NCBI GenBank assembly: GCA_036346395.1
Contig: CM070602.1
Coordinates: 15,509,098-15,573,097, forward strand
Source: Hsuehochloa calcarea
Lineage: Eukaryota > Streptophyta > Magnoliopsida > Poales > Poaceae
DNA: 64,000 nucleotides
Reading direction: 5' to 3'
Both the position numbers and the translations under genes were made by a program. The notes below the pieces were generated by a model. That model saw only the letters and a program-made list of their open reading frames with translations. It made no database searches and had not been told where the DNA came from. Shown here piece by piece: positions 13,301 to 23,361 of this stretch (within the stretch, counting starts at the first letter, position 1; every line of letters starts with the position of its first letter).

Positions 13301-15105
13301 ATCTTCAAGTCAGCTTCAGCTCCATGCATACACTGACTCCACTTGAGCGAGTGATCCTGTTGATCGGCGGAATGTAACTGGCTATTGAAATATTGAATCT
13401 TTCTTGGGTCCTCTCTTGTTACATGGAAGTTCAAGAAACAGACTGCAGTCCCTTGTTCTAGTGCTGAGGCCGAGCTTCATGCTCTTGCCACTACTACTGC
13501 ACATATTATTTGGCTTCATTGGTTGTTGGCTGATCTTGGTGTTCCTTGTGCTCCTACGCCTCTCCTGTGTGACAACACTAGAGCCATTCATATAGCCAAT
13601 GATACTGTAAAGCATGAGCTGACCAAGCATATTGATGTTGATGTCTCGTTCACACGCTCACATTGTCAAGGCAACATCAGTCTCCTTTAGTATATGCCTT
13701 CAAAACTTCAGGTAGTAGATTTCTTCACCAAGGCACAAACTAGCGAGCATCATCTTCATTACTCAAACTCAATGTTTCTGACTCACCTTGAGTTTGAAGG
13801 GGGTGTTAATGTATATATCCTTGTAATATAGAGTTACTAGTCTATTGTATATGGCAAGCCTATGTAACTCATGTATGGGTGTGTGTATATAACCCCTCAT
13901 AATCAATAGAGAAGGCAAGAAGCCATTCATAATCTAACAATTTTCAACTTGTAACTCACGATATCGTGGTGCAGTGTCATAGGGTGTTTGGAAGAAACCA
14001 GCTAAAAAGAACGAACAGTGTATAGTGTTTTTTTATATAAAAAAAAGGTCATAATATTTCAAAATTCAAATTTAAGGAAGCCAGACTGTTCTTGTGCATA
14101 ACCACAAGCGTTTCCATAGCAAGGGCTCGTAGCAATATGAAAAAAAGAATGGCTAGATACTCACCACAAATGAATTGTTCATCCGAATTGAGGAAGTCGT
14201 TATCCTTTCCCACGCACTCAGGATGGTAAGACTTGTGGCAGTTCCTGGAGGACACTACTAGATATAAATGTACATTTGATGAAAATACCGGGAATACTAA
14301 AGAAGGACTAGAACAATAAGCCAGAGTGATTCATTTACCTATCAGATGAACAAGTACCACGGCATAGTACCCAGAGACAAGTCAACAACTTACGCAAATA
14401 AACATTAATTACGCAGCGACCTCCACGAGCTCACTATTTACTGGACATAGCATTGGATCATGCACTTTTTTTCGACCATAAATTGTATCATGCACTTGGC
14501 TAGAACAAATTGGATGAACCAAGCAACCGACAACGCGCCTCAGTTTGCCCTTCCCACTGAGAGCTTCAGTTTTACACCACAAACAGGGGAAATCAATCGC
14601 AAGCTAACGAGTGCCCCCAGTGTGGTACCTACATCCAGCGGCGACCAACGCCTACCAGCACCACAGAACTAATCAGGGGATCAGTGGTGACGACAATGCC
14701 ATAGCGCAAGCCCTGGTTTTTAGTCCAAAGACCATCACGCAGGTCCTGCTCTATGAGTGCTAAAGCATGCAGTTTCCGCCTATTCTTAGCTTAACAAGTT
14801 AAGCACGCAGTTCCGATTATCCTAGTAAACTCTAGGAGCTCGCTTACTTAGTGGCAGCATCAACCAGCATTTCGTTTTCTTTGCAGGGGCGAGAATGAGA
14901 TGAGACGGGACGGGACGAGGGAATCCGGCCGCGCCGGGGGCGAACGGAACCTGTAGTCGCACAAGCGGAGGAGGCCGCCGTCCTTGCAGGCGAAGCAGTA
15001 GTCCTCCTCGGTCTCCCCCTCCTTGCCCCGCGGCCGCTTCCTCCCGCCCCCGCCCCCACCGCTACGGCACTTCTCGGTCCACCTCCTGGCCCTGCGCTTC
15101 CCCAT
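1325..15105 (-). CDS. PHD / SWIB / Plus-3 domain chromatin-type protein, 9 coding exons
   Basis: Coding exons read from splice sites: 14951-15105, 14165-14244, 12421-12614, 11120-11990, 10737-10858, 10475-10534, 2077-2127, 1789-1859, 1325-1628. Together they give 1908 nt, an open frame of 635 residues plus stop. Seven introns are GT-AG; the last is AT-AC. The order is a basic N-terminus, PHD-type Cys/His fingers from about residue 37 (C37, C40) to 130, an acidic run near 214-219, a SWIB domain at about 247-326 and a Plus-3 domain at about 375-475, then a short C-terminal part. Plant proteins of this family (At5g08430-like; related to NERD/CCCH-44) are nuclear and linked to chromatin or transcription; a role here is inferred from domains only. 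I see no C-terminal GYF domain, which longer relatives carry. The ATG at 15105 starts the GC-rich first exon. Exon phases join perfectly, so the gene looks functional despite transposons in introns 2 and 6. Confidence 0.92.
1629..1788 (-). other. U12-type AT-AC intron (last intron of the PHD/SWIB gene)
   Basis: The intron begins ATATCCTT (1788-1781), the consensus minor-class 5' splice site, and ends in AC (1630-1629). A perfect TCCTTRAC branch site, TCCTTGAC, sits at 1646-1639, about 11 nt from the 3' splice site, which is the usual U12 spacing. No GT-AG alternative keeps the frame: the sequence just upstream of exon 9 has an in-frame TGA and no usable AG. Splicing here joins GA+A into a Glu codon and restores the family motif Trp-Arg-x-Glu-Met-x-Glu-Tyr. 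Confidence 0.9.
2540..2835 (+). pseudogene. LINE-type RNase H domain fragment (RVT_3-like) in intron 6
   Basis: The plus strand encodes a fragment like the C-terminal RNase H of plant non-LTR retroelements: a Glu-x-Asp-Cys-Gln-Val-Val start near 2551, then, after a frameshift around 2640, an R-W-V-A-N-I-A-A-H-L-C-A stretch matching the usual ReaNxaAHxCA motif. No reverse transcriptase or poly(A) tail is seen beside it. It is antisense to the host gene and lies within its long sixth intron. Confidence 0.6.
3028..3427. repeat. Tandem duplication of an about 198-bp unit
   Basis: Copy 1 runs about 3028-3225 and copy 2 about 3226-3427. Both start attgcagaaagtatgttag and end near taagatccgt(a/g)aactat. 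They differ by scattered substitutions and short indels. The repeat lies in intron 6 and has no coding potential. Confidence 0.85.
4150..4254 (-). repeat. 3' LTR of the intron-6 Copia element
   Basis: It begins tgttatgaata and matches 9910-10044 apart from point changes and a missing internal segment. Its inner end has lost the terminal aca seen in the other copy. Confidence 0.85.
4350..4745 (-). pseudogene. Copia RNase H remnant
   Basis: Minus-strand fragments carry SDATWASDPSDYR, AEAELRAM and TKHIxV motifs of Copia RNase H, with stops between. It lies at the 3' end of pol, just before the polypurine tract. Confidence 0.75.
4785..6480. repeat. Imperfect tandem duplication inside the Copia pol region
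   Basis: A segment of about 0.96 kb is present twice in direct orientation (about 4785-5480 and about 5755-6470, offset near 959). Between them, at 5430-5720, smaller shuffled pieces repeat gcatgtagacctcctcatgc and the ggtcatatggca segment. Confidence 0.85.
4920..5480 (-). pseudogene. Second, partial copy of the Copia RT region
   Basis: It repeats the Y-V-D-D box through to the end of the RT segment, offset by about 959 bp from 5879-6440. The upstream half is scrambled. It is part of the tandem duplication described separately. Confidence 0.85.
5877..6967 (-). pseudogene. Copia reverse transcriptase, main copy
   Basis: Two overlapping minus-strand segments (6967-6464 and 6467-5877) give the N-terminal RT motif (TWDIVP..., YKARLVAHGFQQ) and the polymerase core with QLDVKNVFLNG, LYGFKQAPRAW and the catalytic Y-V-D-D box. 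A frameshift separates the halves near 6465. Confidence 0.88.
7462..7821 (-). pseudogene. Copia integrase core fragment
   Basis: The open stretch contains the D-x-W-G start of the catalytic core and the Y-x-V-x-F-I-D-D-Y-S-R-F-T-W motif typical of Copia integrase, continuing towards the second Asp. The downstream part to 7000 is poorly preserved. Confidence 0.8.
8223..9492 (-). pseudogene. Copia gag with CCHC zinc knuckle, and protease start
   Basis: Fragments in different minus frames (9492-9052, 9082-8849, 8753-8223) form a gag region. The zinc knuckle C-x2-C-x4-H-x4-C lies near 8640-8600 and is followed by a protease motif Trp-Val-Leu-Asp-Ser-Gly-Ala-Ser near 8380. The switches of frame mark frameshifts, so no full protein can be made. 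Confidence 0.75.
9898..9909 (-). promoter_or_regulatory. Primer-binding site (initiator tRNA-Met), intron-6 Copia
   Basis: Minus-strand TGGTATCAGAG directly follows the 5' LTR and is complementary to the 3' end of initiator tRNA-Met, as is usual in Copia elements. Confidence 0.85.
9910..10044 (-). repeat. 5' LTR of the intron-6 Copia element
   Basis: It runs from tgttatgaata to ttcctattctaaca, with TG/CA ends. The primer-binding site lies immediately inside at 9898-9909. Confidence 0.88.
10101..10158. repeat. 29-bp direct repeat, two copies
   Basis: The unit tcaatgcaccaaacaataag plus nine more bases occurs twice back to back, just beyond the Copia target duplication. Confidence 0.8.
12908..13050 (+). 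repeat. 5' LTR of the intron-2 mini Copia
   Basis: It is 143 bp with TG/CA ends, immediately followed by the primer-binding site at 13051-13062. Confidence 0.88.
13051..13062 (+). promoter_or_regulatory. Primer-binding site, intron-2 mini Copia
   Basis: TGGTATCAGAGC, complementary to initiator tRNA-Met, abuts the 5' LTR. Confidence 0.88.
13215..13803 (+). pseudogene. Copia RNase H remnant of the mini element
   Basis: The plus strand shows SSAEAELHAL, LLCDNTRAIHIA and KHELTKHIDV, then an ADFFTK-like C-terminal end just before the polypurine tract. Several stops and frame changes occur. Integrase, protease, gag and RT are gone. Confidence 0.8.
13804..13939 (+). repeat. 3' LTR of the intron-2 mini Copia
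   Basis: It is 136 bp and near-identical to the 5' copy apart from a short missing segment (gtggcccat region). It is preceded by the polypurine tract at about 13793-13803. Confidence 0.88.
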
Positions 15106-16084
15106 CCCGACTGGCCGGTCCGGAGCCAGCGGCCGTCGAGTGCAGCTAGATGCTAAGCAGAGGCTATAGCTAGGGCGGCGATACGGGGTGGGATTGGGGA
15201 ATCGAGATGTGGGTGGAGCAGGCAGAGCTGAGCGCCTGAGCGGAGAGGAGGGGATTTATTTGGGGCGGCGACTGATCAGTGGAGAGTGCTTTAAGCGGGG
15301 AGGTTTTCGAGGAGTGGAGTGGTGCGGTGTGGTGGGTGAGGGGCTCGGGCTATTCTCCCCGTGCGTACTATTGAGTTAAGTGATGCGCCATGCGCCACCA
15401 TGTGTAATGCAAGTCGCTGTCGATAAACCTCTCATCAGAGGGGGGGGGTGCAGGGCCCGCGGGCGGAGGTTCCCGATGGAAGGGCCGGGGGCGTGGGCCT
15501 CCTCCCGCCCGTCCGGTCGGTCCAGGGACGATCCTTCGCCGTTGCTTTTTCTCTTTTGTGACGAACAAAGGGTGTGATTCGCGTTCGTTGGAAGGCACTG
15601 CTACTTTGTAATCCAATAAATGGGGAATAAGTAGTAGTCCATATGAAACCCACAGTCCAAACCGTCCATGATGTTTCGAGGTTCGTGCGGGAAATATTTT
15701 TCCATTTCATTTCAGCATTTTTGCAATTGGCTGGGTGGGGAGAGAGAAATGCCCGACTATTACAGGTAGACCCCATTATGTTCTTATCTTTATCCTTTCT
15801 CCCACGTGCTCTCACTCTCTTGTACTCTCTCTCTCTCTACGATCTAGCGGGAAAACAAGACGACAGGAGGGGCACGACAAAATGAGGTGACAATATGAAC
15901 CACCGAATCTAGAGCAGGAGAAGGTGTGGGCCGCCGGATCTAGAGTAGGAGGCGGCGGCCAACGATACCACGAGGCGGTGACACAGCATGTCCAAATCCT
16001 ACGAGGTGGCGACCCGAGCCGGTGCACCGCAGCGGCCATCCCCAACCTGCACCGTCGCCGGTCGTCGTCCTCCTTAATGGATCT
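15106..16084. other. 5' flank of the PHD/SWIB gene, GC-rich then unassigned
   Basis: The first 500 bp upstream of the start codon are GC-rich, as is common for grass promoters and 5' UTRs. A CT microsatellite lies near 15818-15838. Short ORFs on both strands have no recognisable product. I cannot place the transcription start. Confidence 0.45.
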
Positions 16085-16612
16085 TGTATCATCTAGGCCC
16101 CATTTTAATGGTTTGGTCATTAATGACAACCATGTTACTAGGACTAACAACTTCATTGAGTATGAATAGGAAATAGGTCCCGAGAAAAGAGAAATGTGGA
16201 AAACGACATTGATATGCATAATTGAGTCCTCTCAAGAAGGAATGAACCACACCAAAGGTAAAAATGGAAGATTAATTATCATTTTTGTAGCCTTTTATCG
16301 GTGTTGGTGTTTGGAAAAGAAATTATCATTTTTGTAGCCTTTTATCGGTGTTGGTGTTTGGAGAAGGTCGGATTGATAGTTCTTTATCTTTCTAGTTTGG
16401 TTGTAAATTGGTAGCTTGAATCTATATGGCATCGACGAGCTCAAATGCAAGTTTGACATGATCATAGATTTATGCTTTGCATTTCCTAGAGCTTTGAGTA
16501 CAAAAGATTTGCATTGGAAGTAAAAAAAAAACTTAATTGATCTCATGTTTTCAGCATAGGTCAGATATGTCTGGGGAACCCTTAGACGTGTCTGAGGTTT
16601 CCAAACAGTTCT
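16085..16612. mobile_element. Fragment of an older LTR-type element, left part (D)
   Basis: The sequence around 16090-16160 (tttggtcattaatgacaacc) resembles internal LTR sequence common in grass retroelements. Motifs such as agatatgtctgggg at 16560-16575 recur at 36417-36435 beyond element C, suggesting one older host element split by A and C. Ends and class are not resolved. Confidence 0.4.
16274..16367. repeat. 47-bp tandem repeat, two copies
   Basis: The unit begins aattatcatttttgtagcct and ends ttggtgtttgga(a/g)aag. Copies start at 16274 and 16321. Confidence 0.9.
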
Positions 16613-17422
16613 TGTCGATGGTTTAGCATCGATATTATAAATGAATGCTGGGGGCTCTCCTGGAGCGAAACTACAAAAAAAAGACACGAGAATTTCATAC
16701 AGGTTCAAGTCTTCTCCTGAGAGAATAATAACCCTACTCATGTGTTTGTTGTATTGATTGTGTTTACAATAAGGAGGAAGTCAATAAAACTAGGGATGGG
16801 TCCTCCTTTCTTGTCTCGTCGTCTCTCTGTGTACCGACTTTTCTCCTTATATAGCGCATGAAGGGTGGCAGTTGTTCACACCAAGTGACACATTATCATT
16901 TGATGCAATGCGCACGTTTAAGGGCAGTTATTGTCATAGATGCATCCCCACGTCGTCTTGTGGTTATGTCAGAGACAGAGGTTTTAATACATGTAGTTAT
17001 CCCAGTAATAATGGCATATATTAACTATTGTGTGTATTAAACACAGCACACAAATGTCTCTAGTCGATTGGGGCCACATGTTTGTAGACTTTATCGATCA
17101 TAGGGTGGTCGTAGATAACTTGGTTGTAGTAAGACTTACGAGCATGAGATAATCATAATAGGACTTACGATTAATAAGTGGTCGTGGAAGAACTTACAAC
17201 CATATATGGTGATTGTAGTAAGACTTATAATCAACAGATGGTCGTAGAATAACTTACGACCATATAGGGTGGTTATAAACTAGCTTACGACCACTAGGTG
17301 TGTATGATCTCCCTCATCATAAATATTGAGGAGTACCTTTCAAGGTTGTACAAGTGACATTATTATCCATAAATACTATAGATAAGTAGCATAATTAATT
17401 GATGATTATTAGATCATCGTCA
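16613..17422 (-). repeat. 3' LTR of element A
   Basis: It is 810 bp. It carries a minus-strand TATATAAGG-type TATA box at about 16848-16856 and a run of GGTCGTA / TACGACC motifs at 17100-17300. Confidence 0.88.
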
Positions 17423-17862
17423 TCTACTCCCCCCAACTTTAAGTAAAAGTAACTTACTTGAAAAAGAGGTCATAGGATAGTGGTCAAAAGCAAGGTCATT
17501 CGGGTTGGTATTTTGTTTGACCAGGATTTGACTTGGTTAAAAAGGTAATTTTACTTGAGTTGTAAAAATAAAACTCATTTTCCTGAATAGACAGAAAAAG
17601 AATGTCAACCGTCTCTTGCAAAATATGTCTGTTGGGAGCGGTTCCCAAAGGGATTTGCAACTATTAGCATCCCACGATATTTTATTCAGACCGGTGGCTA
17701 TAAGTATTCACCGGGGAGTATCTTAGGGTTTTTACTTTTCCCCATTTGCTTCAGCTATTCTTGCGCTCTTATTCTCTCCGTCGCCAACCAAATTCGCAAC
17801 TTTTCTCCAAATCTCCAAATCTAAAACAAATTTACTCGAATCTGACCTAAACCTTTAAAGAG

Positions 17863-19256
17863 ATGGCCGGAGTCGTGTCAAAGTGGGAGAAATTAGATAT
17901 GGATATCATGAAGATGTCAACTCTGGTTGCTGCGGAGAAAATTCCGAGGCGAGCCCTGGTGAAATGGACTAATGCTGAGGGTCAACATTGGCCATCGGCG
18001 GAGGAGGGGAGAATTTCTGTCTTTCAAGCGTACTGCGATTGTGCCTTTCGACTACCTTGCCACCCATTCCTACCTACCGTGCTCAAGCACTTTGTGGTGG
18101 GGTTGGTGAACTTGGTTCCCAACTCCATTACAATGCTGAGCGTATTCGTGTACCTGTGTGAGGTCTATGTGGGAATCGCTCTTGGGACTCGGGGTTTAGA
18201 GAACCTTGATCGCTTAGCCCCCTTCATTCGAGCAATCAAGGACTAGAGAGAAGGAGAGCTAACCGGGTGGCATGTAGTGTAGGATTTCATCACACGTTGT
18301 ATTAGCCACCTGAAGGATCGAGCGTATTCAATGTGGGAGTACTCGGGGGTTAATGATCCGATCAGAGACTATAATGAAGGTAACAATATTAATATGCTTT
18401 TGTTAATTCGCGATTCAAGCATATATGTTAATCATATTCTTCTACTCGTAGACTAGCCAGAGAGAGAGGTTGACGCTCGAGTCAAGCTCATCCGCGAGAA
18501 GGCCCCTACGACCATATAGGGGTCTCCTCAGATTCTGGCGGTCGTGTCTGTGGAGGAGATGATAAGACGTCTAAAGGTAACCAATTTTTGTATTGGTTTC
18601 ATTTTTAGGGAGTAGTGTTTGTAGTTTTGACTGCTTGTTGATTCTTATTTTGTGACCTTTTGTAGCAAGCTAGCGTTCCCAATCCCCAGGATGTCCCCGA
18701 GATGCACTTGGGTTCTGCTGAGGAGAGCTCAAAGCAAGATAGAGTTCTTGTGAGCAAGAGACGTCTTCTTGTGAAAGTGGTTGACAAGAAAAACAAGGAT
18801 ATCAGGAGTTTGAGCGTAACTTCCCGACCGACCACCGCCATCGGTCGTTTCTTGGCAGATTTAACTGCCAAGGGTACGCGGGAGGTGGTCGTAGACCTCA
18901 AGCATAAGGTGTCTAAGGCCAAGGTACCCTTCTATTATGATGATAAGACATTATCAGTTTCTCGTTCTCCTGCTTTTGTTAAGCGAATTGAAAAGGAAAA
19001 CTAGAATAGTTACATTTCTTTTGTGAAGACTATTGCCGGTCCAGCAGAGCCTGTGGTCGAAAGAAATGACAACTTCCAGGTGGTCGAAGTTAGTTTCGAC
19101 CACCCAGAAGAAGCTCGACCCCCTCAATGTGTGACCAGCTGAGATCGCACAGGACGTGGTCATTCGAACCAGTGATGCGGGGAGCCTTCCAAAGGCTAAG
19201 ACCGCTGAGCTAATGAGAGCAACCGGAGAGGAGGAAAAGAAGAAAAGGAAGGAGAG
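17863..19256 (+). pseudogene. Antisense spliced ORF of element A (Transposase_28 / gypsy-type domain)
   Basis: This ORF runs opposite to its element and starts about 440 bp inside the 3' LTR. Exons fit splice sites at 17863-18379, 18452-18576 and 18666-about 19256 (donors GTAACA, GTAACC, GTATGT; acceptors end CGTAG and TGTAG) with matching phase. The first exon shows the PF04195-like pattern FRLPxHPF ... LxPNSI ... VYLCEVYVGI. It is broken: in-frame TAG codons at 18244, 18280, 18454, 18517 and 19002, and a frameshift near 19140. Antisense extra ORFs of this kind are known in Tat/Grande-type elements; their function is unknown. Confidence 0.75.
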
Positions 19257-19272
19257 GTATGTTCATACTTTA
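19237..19272. repeat. 35-bp tandem duplication in element A, split by B
   Basis: The segment aagaagaaaaggaaggagag plus gtatgttca at 19237-19265 recurs just right of B at about 27548-27576. With B and one target copy removed the two are adjacent, so A had a 35-bp tandem duplication at the insertion site. Confidence 0.75.
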
Positions 19273-21044
19273 TGTTGGACCGAAAAGGCGACTAGAGGGG
19301 GGGTGAATAGGAGCACGCTCACTTTTTCACAAAATATGAATTCAACACAATTTCACTCCAATAGCTATGATGAAGCTATGAAGATCAATATATCGATCTG
19401 ATGGAAGACTAGTATTGAATCCAATTAAACCCTAAGCAATGCGACAAAAATCGTGAAGAATCAAATCTTAACAGGTGGCGGTCGGCCGACCATTGTTATC
19501 TGGGCGGTCCGACCGGCACCAAAATCGGTCGACCTCGGTGTGGGGCGGTCGGACCGGCACCAAAATCGGTCGACCTCGGTGTGGGCGGTCCGACCGCGAG
19601 CTCGAGCAATAAAAACGACCAGATGATGAAGTTGCAATTAGGTCTAACTTTTGATTCTCAACTCCAAACTTCACGAAACTTTGCACACACCTTCTCTATG
19701 ATATTAAGGACCTATTCCAATCAACAATTATGATAATTCTTGGACGAACAAATATCTTTTACGATCTGATTGAAGAAGGGTGCAAACCGCAAAAGTGAAA
19801 ACTAGATCCAATCGCTTGCTCGTGGGTGATTGATGATCAAATTGATCCTAGATGGGTTCCCACACATCACAGCAAGCTAATCCACGTGAAAGAATCAATC
19901 AAAAACTCGTGGATCAAAGAAAGCCCTAAAATCACGAAATTGAAAGCAAGAACGAAAAGAGACTTATCTCAAGCAAACCTTGCATTGATTAAGAACGTGA
20001 TCGTCATTTGGATTACACCCACGCCATCATGGATCGCTGGTCAATCCAAGATCACGAAATTCTCCTCAAACCATAAAGAGCCCTAGCCTCCACCTCAACT
20101 CCCTAAGCCAATTAGGGTTTTACAACAAAAGAGGCGAGAGAGAGAGAGCTTGATGGTGCGACCACCACCTCCCTATTTATAGTGGAGGCCTAAAACTCTT
20201 AGGGTTTGACTCAATTGGGCTCCGTTAAGGCCCACTAACAAGCGGGTCACACACGCACGCTTCATGGCCGTCTTTAACCTTTTGACCTAAACCGCTTCAC
20301 CATGCGCCATGGATTCGCCAATAGGTCACCCTTGTCCATCTTGTGTCACGCTTGAGTCATTAACCTCACCGGCATCGTCGATCGTTCGGACCTCAACTCT
20401 CCAAGTCTAGTCCCGATCCTCCTCGCCGTTGACCGTCGTTGACCACCAAGCAACTGCACAACCATAGACAAGCAAACACGAATTCGGGAACAAGTTCTTC
20501 ACAACTTGACCCATGTTAGTCAAAACATGCATCATGCAAACCATATGCCACGATACCAATGACTTTGACCTAACCAATCAACATCACCACGGTTGGCCAA
20601 CGTTCAAGTCAATACCGGTCGACCGCCCAGTGCGCCGGTCGGACCGCCTTCTGGCGGTCGGACCGCTCCACGTGAGCCGTCGGACCGCCTGGGACTTAGC
20701 CAATTTCAACCCCAAAATCCAAACCTCTGAAACCTTAAACCAATAGAACTTTTCTTCGAGACTCCAAAAATCATGAGACCAAGTGCATTGGGATCCCCTC
20801 ACTTGCCTACAACACCTATTTTTGGCCCACTCATTTTGACCACTTTGGTCATCGCCGTCCGATCGCCCTACATGGCCGGTCCGACCGATTTGGGACCGAT
20901 CGGACGCCGGTGCAAGGACCGGTCGGACCGCCCCTGTCGATGGCTCAGAACTTTGTCGAAAACGCGTGAAACGACAAACCGTAAACGCCATTGCCAATTG
21001 TCACATCATCCTAAGATCTGGAACATATCCACATGAAATCCACA
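19273..21044 (-). repeat. 3' LTR of element B
   Basis: It is 1772 bp with TG/CA ends (plus strand tgttggaccgaaaag ... gaaatccaca). A minus-strand TATAAATAG box lies at 20173-20181. Clusters of GGTCGGACCG-type palindromes lie at 19480-19600, 20620-20700 and 20860-20935. Confidence 0.92.
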
Positions 21045-21056
21045 ATCTCCCCCTTG

Positions 21057-23090
21057 ATGAACACATTGGCAATTATCCAGAAAATGTAAGTAAGAGGTTT
21101 GAAAACGAGTTTACTCGCAGTTTTCGCACAAAGGCACAACTTGGTCCATAAGCAAGAAAAAGCAATGAAAATGACTAAGCTGGCATCAGAATAGTATAGG
21201 CATGTGAGACAAGGCAAAAGCAAGCATCAAAACTTTGATTTCCAGAAAAGGGTCAAAATTCTCACATGAGGTCCATATGAAAGAACAATTGTTCAATTGA
21301 CCTATGATCATTGTGAGGATAAAAGAATACAATTCAAGTTCAGAATATTCAATAAAACAATAAGAATGCAACTCAAGAATGCAACTCAAGAACTCCCCCT
21401 CACTATGATCCTCAATTTTCAAAAACTTTTAACTTTTCAGTTACTCCCCCTTTGTTTAATCTTCTCCCCCAACAAAGAAATATCTTCTCATTAACACATC
21501 TTCTCCAAATAAAAATAGCACATCTTCTCCCAAAGGAATATCTTCTCAATAATTAACACATCTTCTCCCCCTTTGACAATGGATTCATCAAGGAATCACG
21601 CCTTCCTCTCATCCAGAGATAACCAATAGATGATAAAGAGAGAAGCAGAAATAAAAGGAGCATAAACAGGAGTATGCATGAAGTGCAATGGAGTGGCTTT
21701 ATTTTTGTATTTTTCAATTTTTGATTACAAGAAGCTTTGGAGATTACCCAAAAGGACAATCTAGTATCTCTAATATTGCACAAACAGCATATCAAGCCTG
21801 ACAGCGCTAGCAAGATCATGGTAAGACATATATATCAAAGCTAAGCACAAAGGCTCAAAAGTAAAGCAGTAGATTTGATCAATTTAAGCAACGCTTCAAA
21901 TTCAGCAAGTTCATCAACAGGGATCCTAAAGTGAAATTGGCCATGTCAAAATATCAAAGTGAGATCAAAAATCTAACAAAGACCACATTAAGAGTCAATC
22001 AAGTCCCGTATTGAATCATTTTGCTCAATATTTTGTAAACGCCCATTTGTCAACATTTTTCTCATTTGCATTGAATATTGAAGTTGACTAATGATCTAAC
22101 TTAGTGACAAGATCCTGGACTAGGAGCCATCCACAAACTCATCCTAAGCTTCACCAAAAGTTGATTAAAGGTATATCTTAGTAAAGAAGATCTGGACTAG
22201 GAGCCATCCACAAACTCTTTCTAAGCTTCTACAAGGCGACAAATCTTGAGGTTCATGTCATTTCGACAAGCGGTCCCCATGAGATCGTCTGTTCATCAAA
22301 CTATCTCCAAGTTCATGTCATTTGACAAGCGGTCTCGTAAGAATAGTTTGGCACAATTTAAGCATAAGACAATCTTGATTTTCATTTTTCACAAGAGCAT
22401 TTTAGAATCTCAAGAACACAAAAGCTCAAGTAATGGTCAATTTTAGATCAAAGAGCTAACAAAGCAATTCGACAGGCCAATGTCACAAGAGGAGCACTAA
22501 TTGCGCAACTCGCTAAAACATCCACAAATTGCAATTTCTTAGTTTGAGTTGTTTAAAGGTTCTAGCTCATATAGCAAAGACTTAGCTACACATGTAAAAG
22601 CATGATAATTCTAGCAAGTCAAAGAACTAGACATGACATTGAGCAAGAATTGAAATACAAAAGCTCTAAAGGGTAATAGGCAAAGCTTCATCAATTTCAA
22701 AAGATAAGCGAAAAATCTTATATTACAATGCATCTTTTGGATTTTTCATACCACTTGTCAGTAACCACTTGTTGTTACCACTTGTTGTTACCACTTGTTG
22801 GATTTTTCATATGAATGCAATATGATACAATGAGATGCAAATAAAAAGCCTAAAAACTTAAAAAGTTCAAAAGATCACTAAGTTCGGAAAAGAACAATAA
22901 AAGATCAAAAGAACAAGGAAAGATCAGAAAAGATCAAACTCCCCCTCAAACCAACCCATAAGGATAAATAACTCCTAACTCTCTTCTCAAGGTGGCAAAC
23001 CTAGTTGGGTCTAAAGATTTGGTGATGATAAAAATAAGAGACAAGATAAGTGACTAATGGGTGACAAGCGCCTGAGGTACTCTTCCTATC
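21057..23090. other. Element B 3' non-coding interior
   Basis: AT-rich sequence without coding signal. It contains short direct repeats: gactaggagccatccacaaa at about 22110 and 22194, and gttcatgtcattt(c)gacaagcggt at about 22252 and 22312. A 15-bp triplet repeat, gttaccacttgttgt, lies at about 22750-22800. Confidence 0.6.
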
Positions 23091-23157
23091 TAGCCGACAG
23101 CCCGCACAATTAGGATAAGAAAAACCCCCGAATGGACAAGGATAAAGAACAGGAATA

Positions 23158-23361
23158 TCAAATGCCATACAAAGAGAGTAGAGTGTAAGTACCTGAATAA
23201 GAGCTTAACGGCGTGGCGATGGGATGTTCTCGGAGATGCTTGAAACCCGTCGACCGCGTGAAGGAGGTGAACCATATTGAGTCTCCGGTCATATGGCGTG
23301 AACAACCGGAGTCAACAAAGCACGTGCTCTTCCTCTTTCCGCGGCAGTCCTGAAAAATCAA
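23158..23361 (-). pseudogene. Element B protease remnant
   Basis: The motif C-F-V-D-S-G-C-S-R-H-M-T-G-D is the Copia protease active site. It is followed by W-F-T-S-F and then loses similarity. No integrase follows before the polypurine tract. Confidence 0.8.

Larger units (their letters stand above)
12908..13939 (+). mobile_element. Internally deleted Copia element (about 1.0 kb) in intron 2
   Basis: LTRs of about 140 bp lie at 12908-13050 and 13804-13939 (tgttaatgtatata ... taatctaaca). A TGGTATCAGAGC primer site follows the left LTR and a TTTGAAGGGGG purine tract precedes the right one. Flanks are gtttt (12903-12907) and atttt (13940-13944). The roughly 740-bp interior keeps only decayed RNase H sequence. 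It is antisense to the host gene. Confidence 0.9.

Noticed and set aside
15188..15885. Short ORFs upstream of the PHD/SWIB gene on both strands
   Set aside because: GC-rich promoter or UTR sequence; no domain, no splice-compatible continuation.
22750..22800. Three short direct repeats, considered as a CRISPR-like array
   Set aside because: The units are contiguous without spacers, and the DNA is plant retrotransposon interior.
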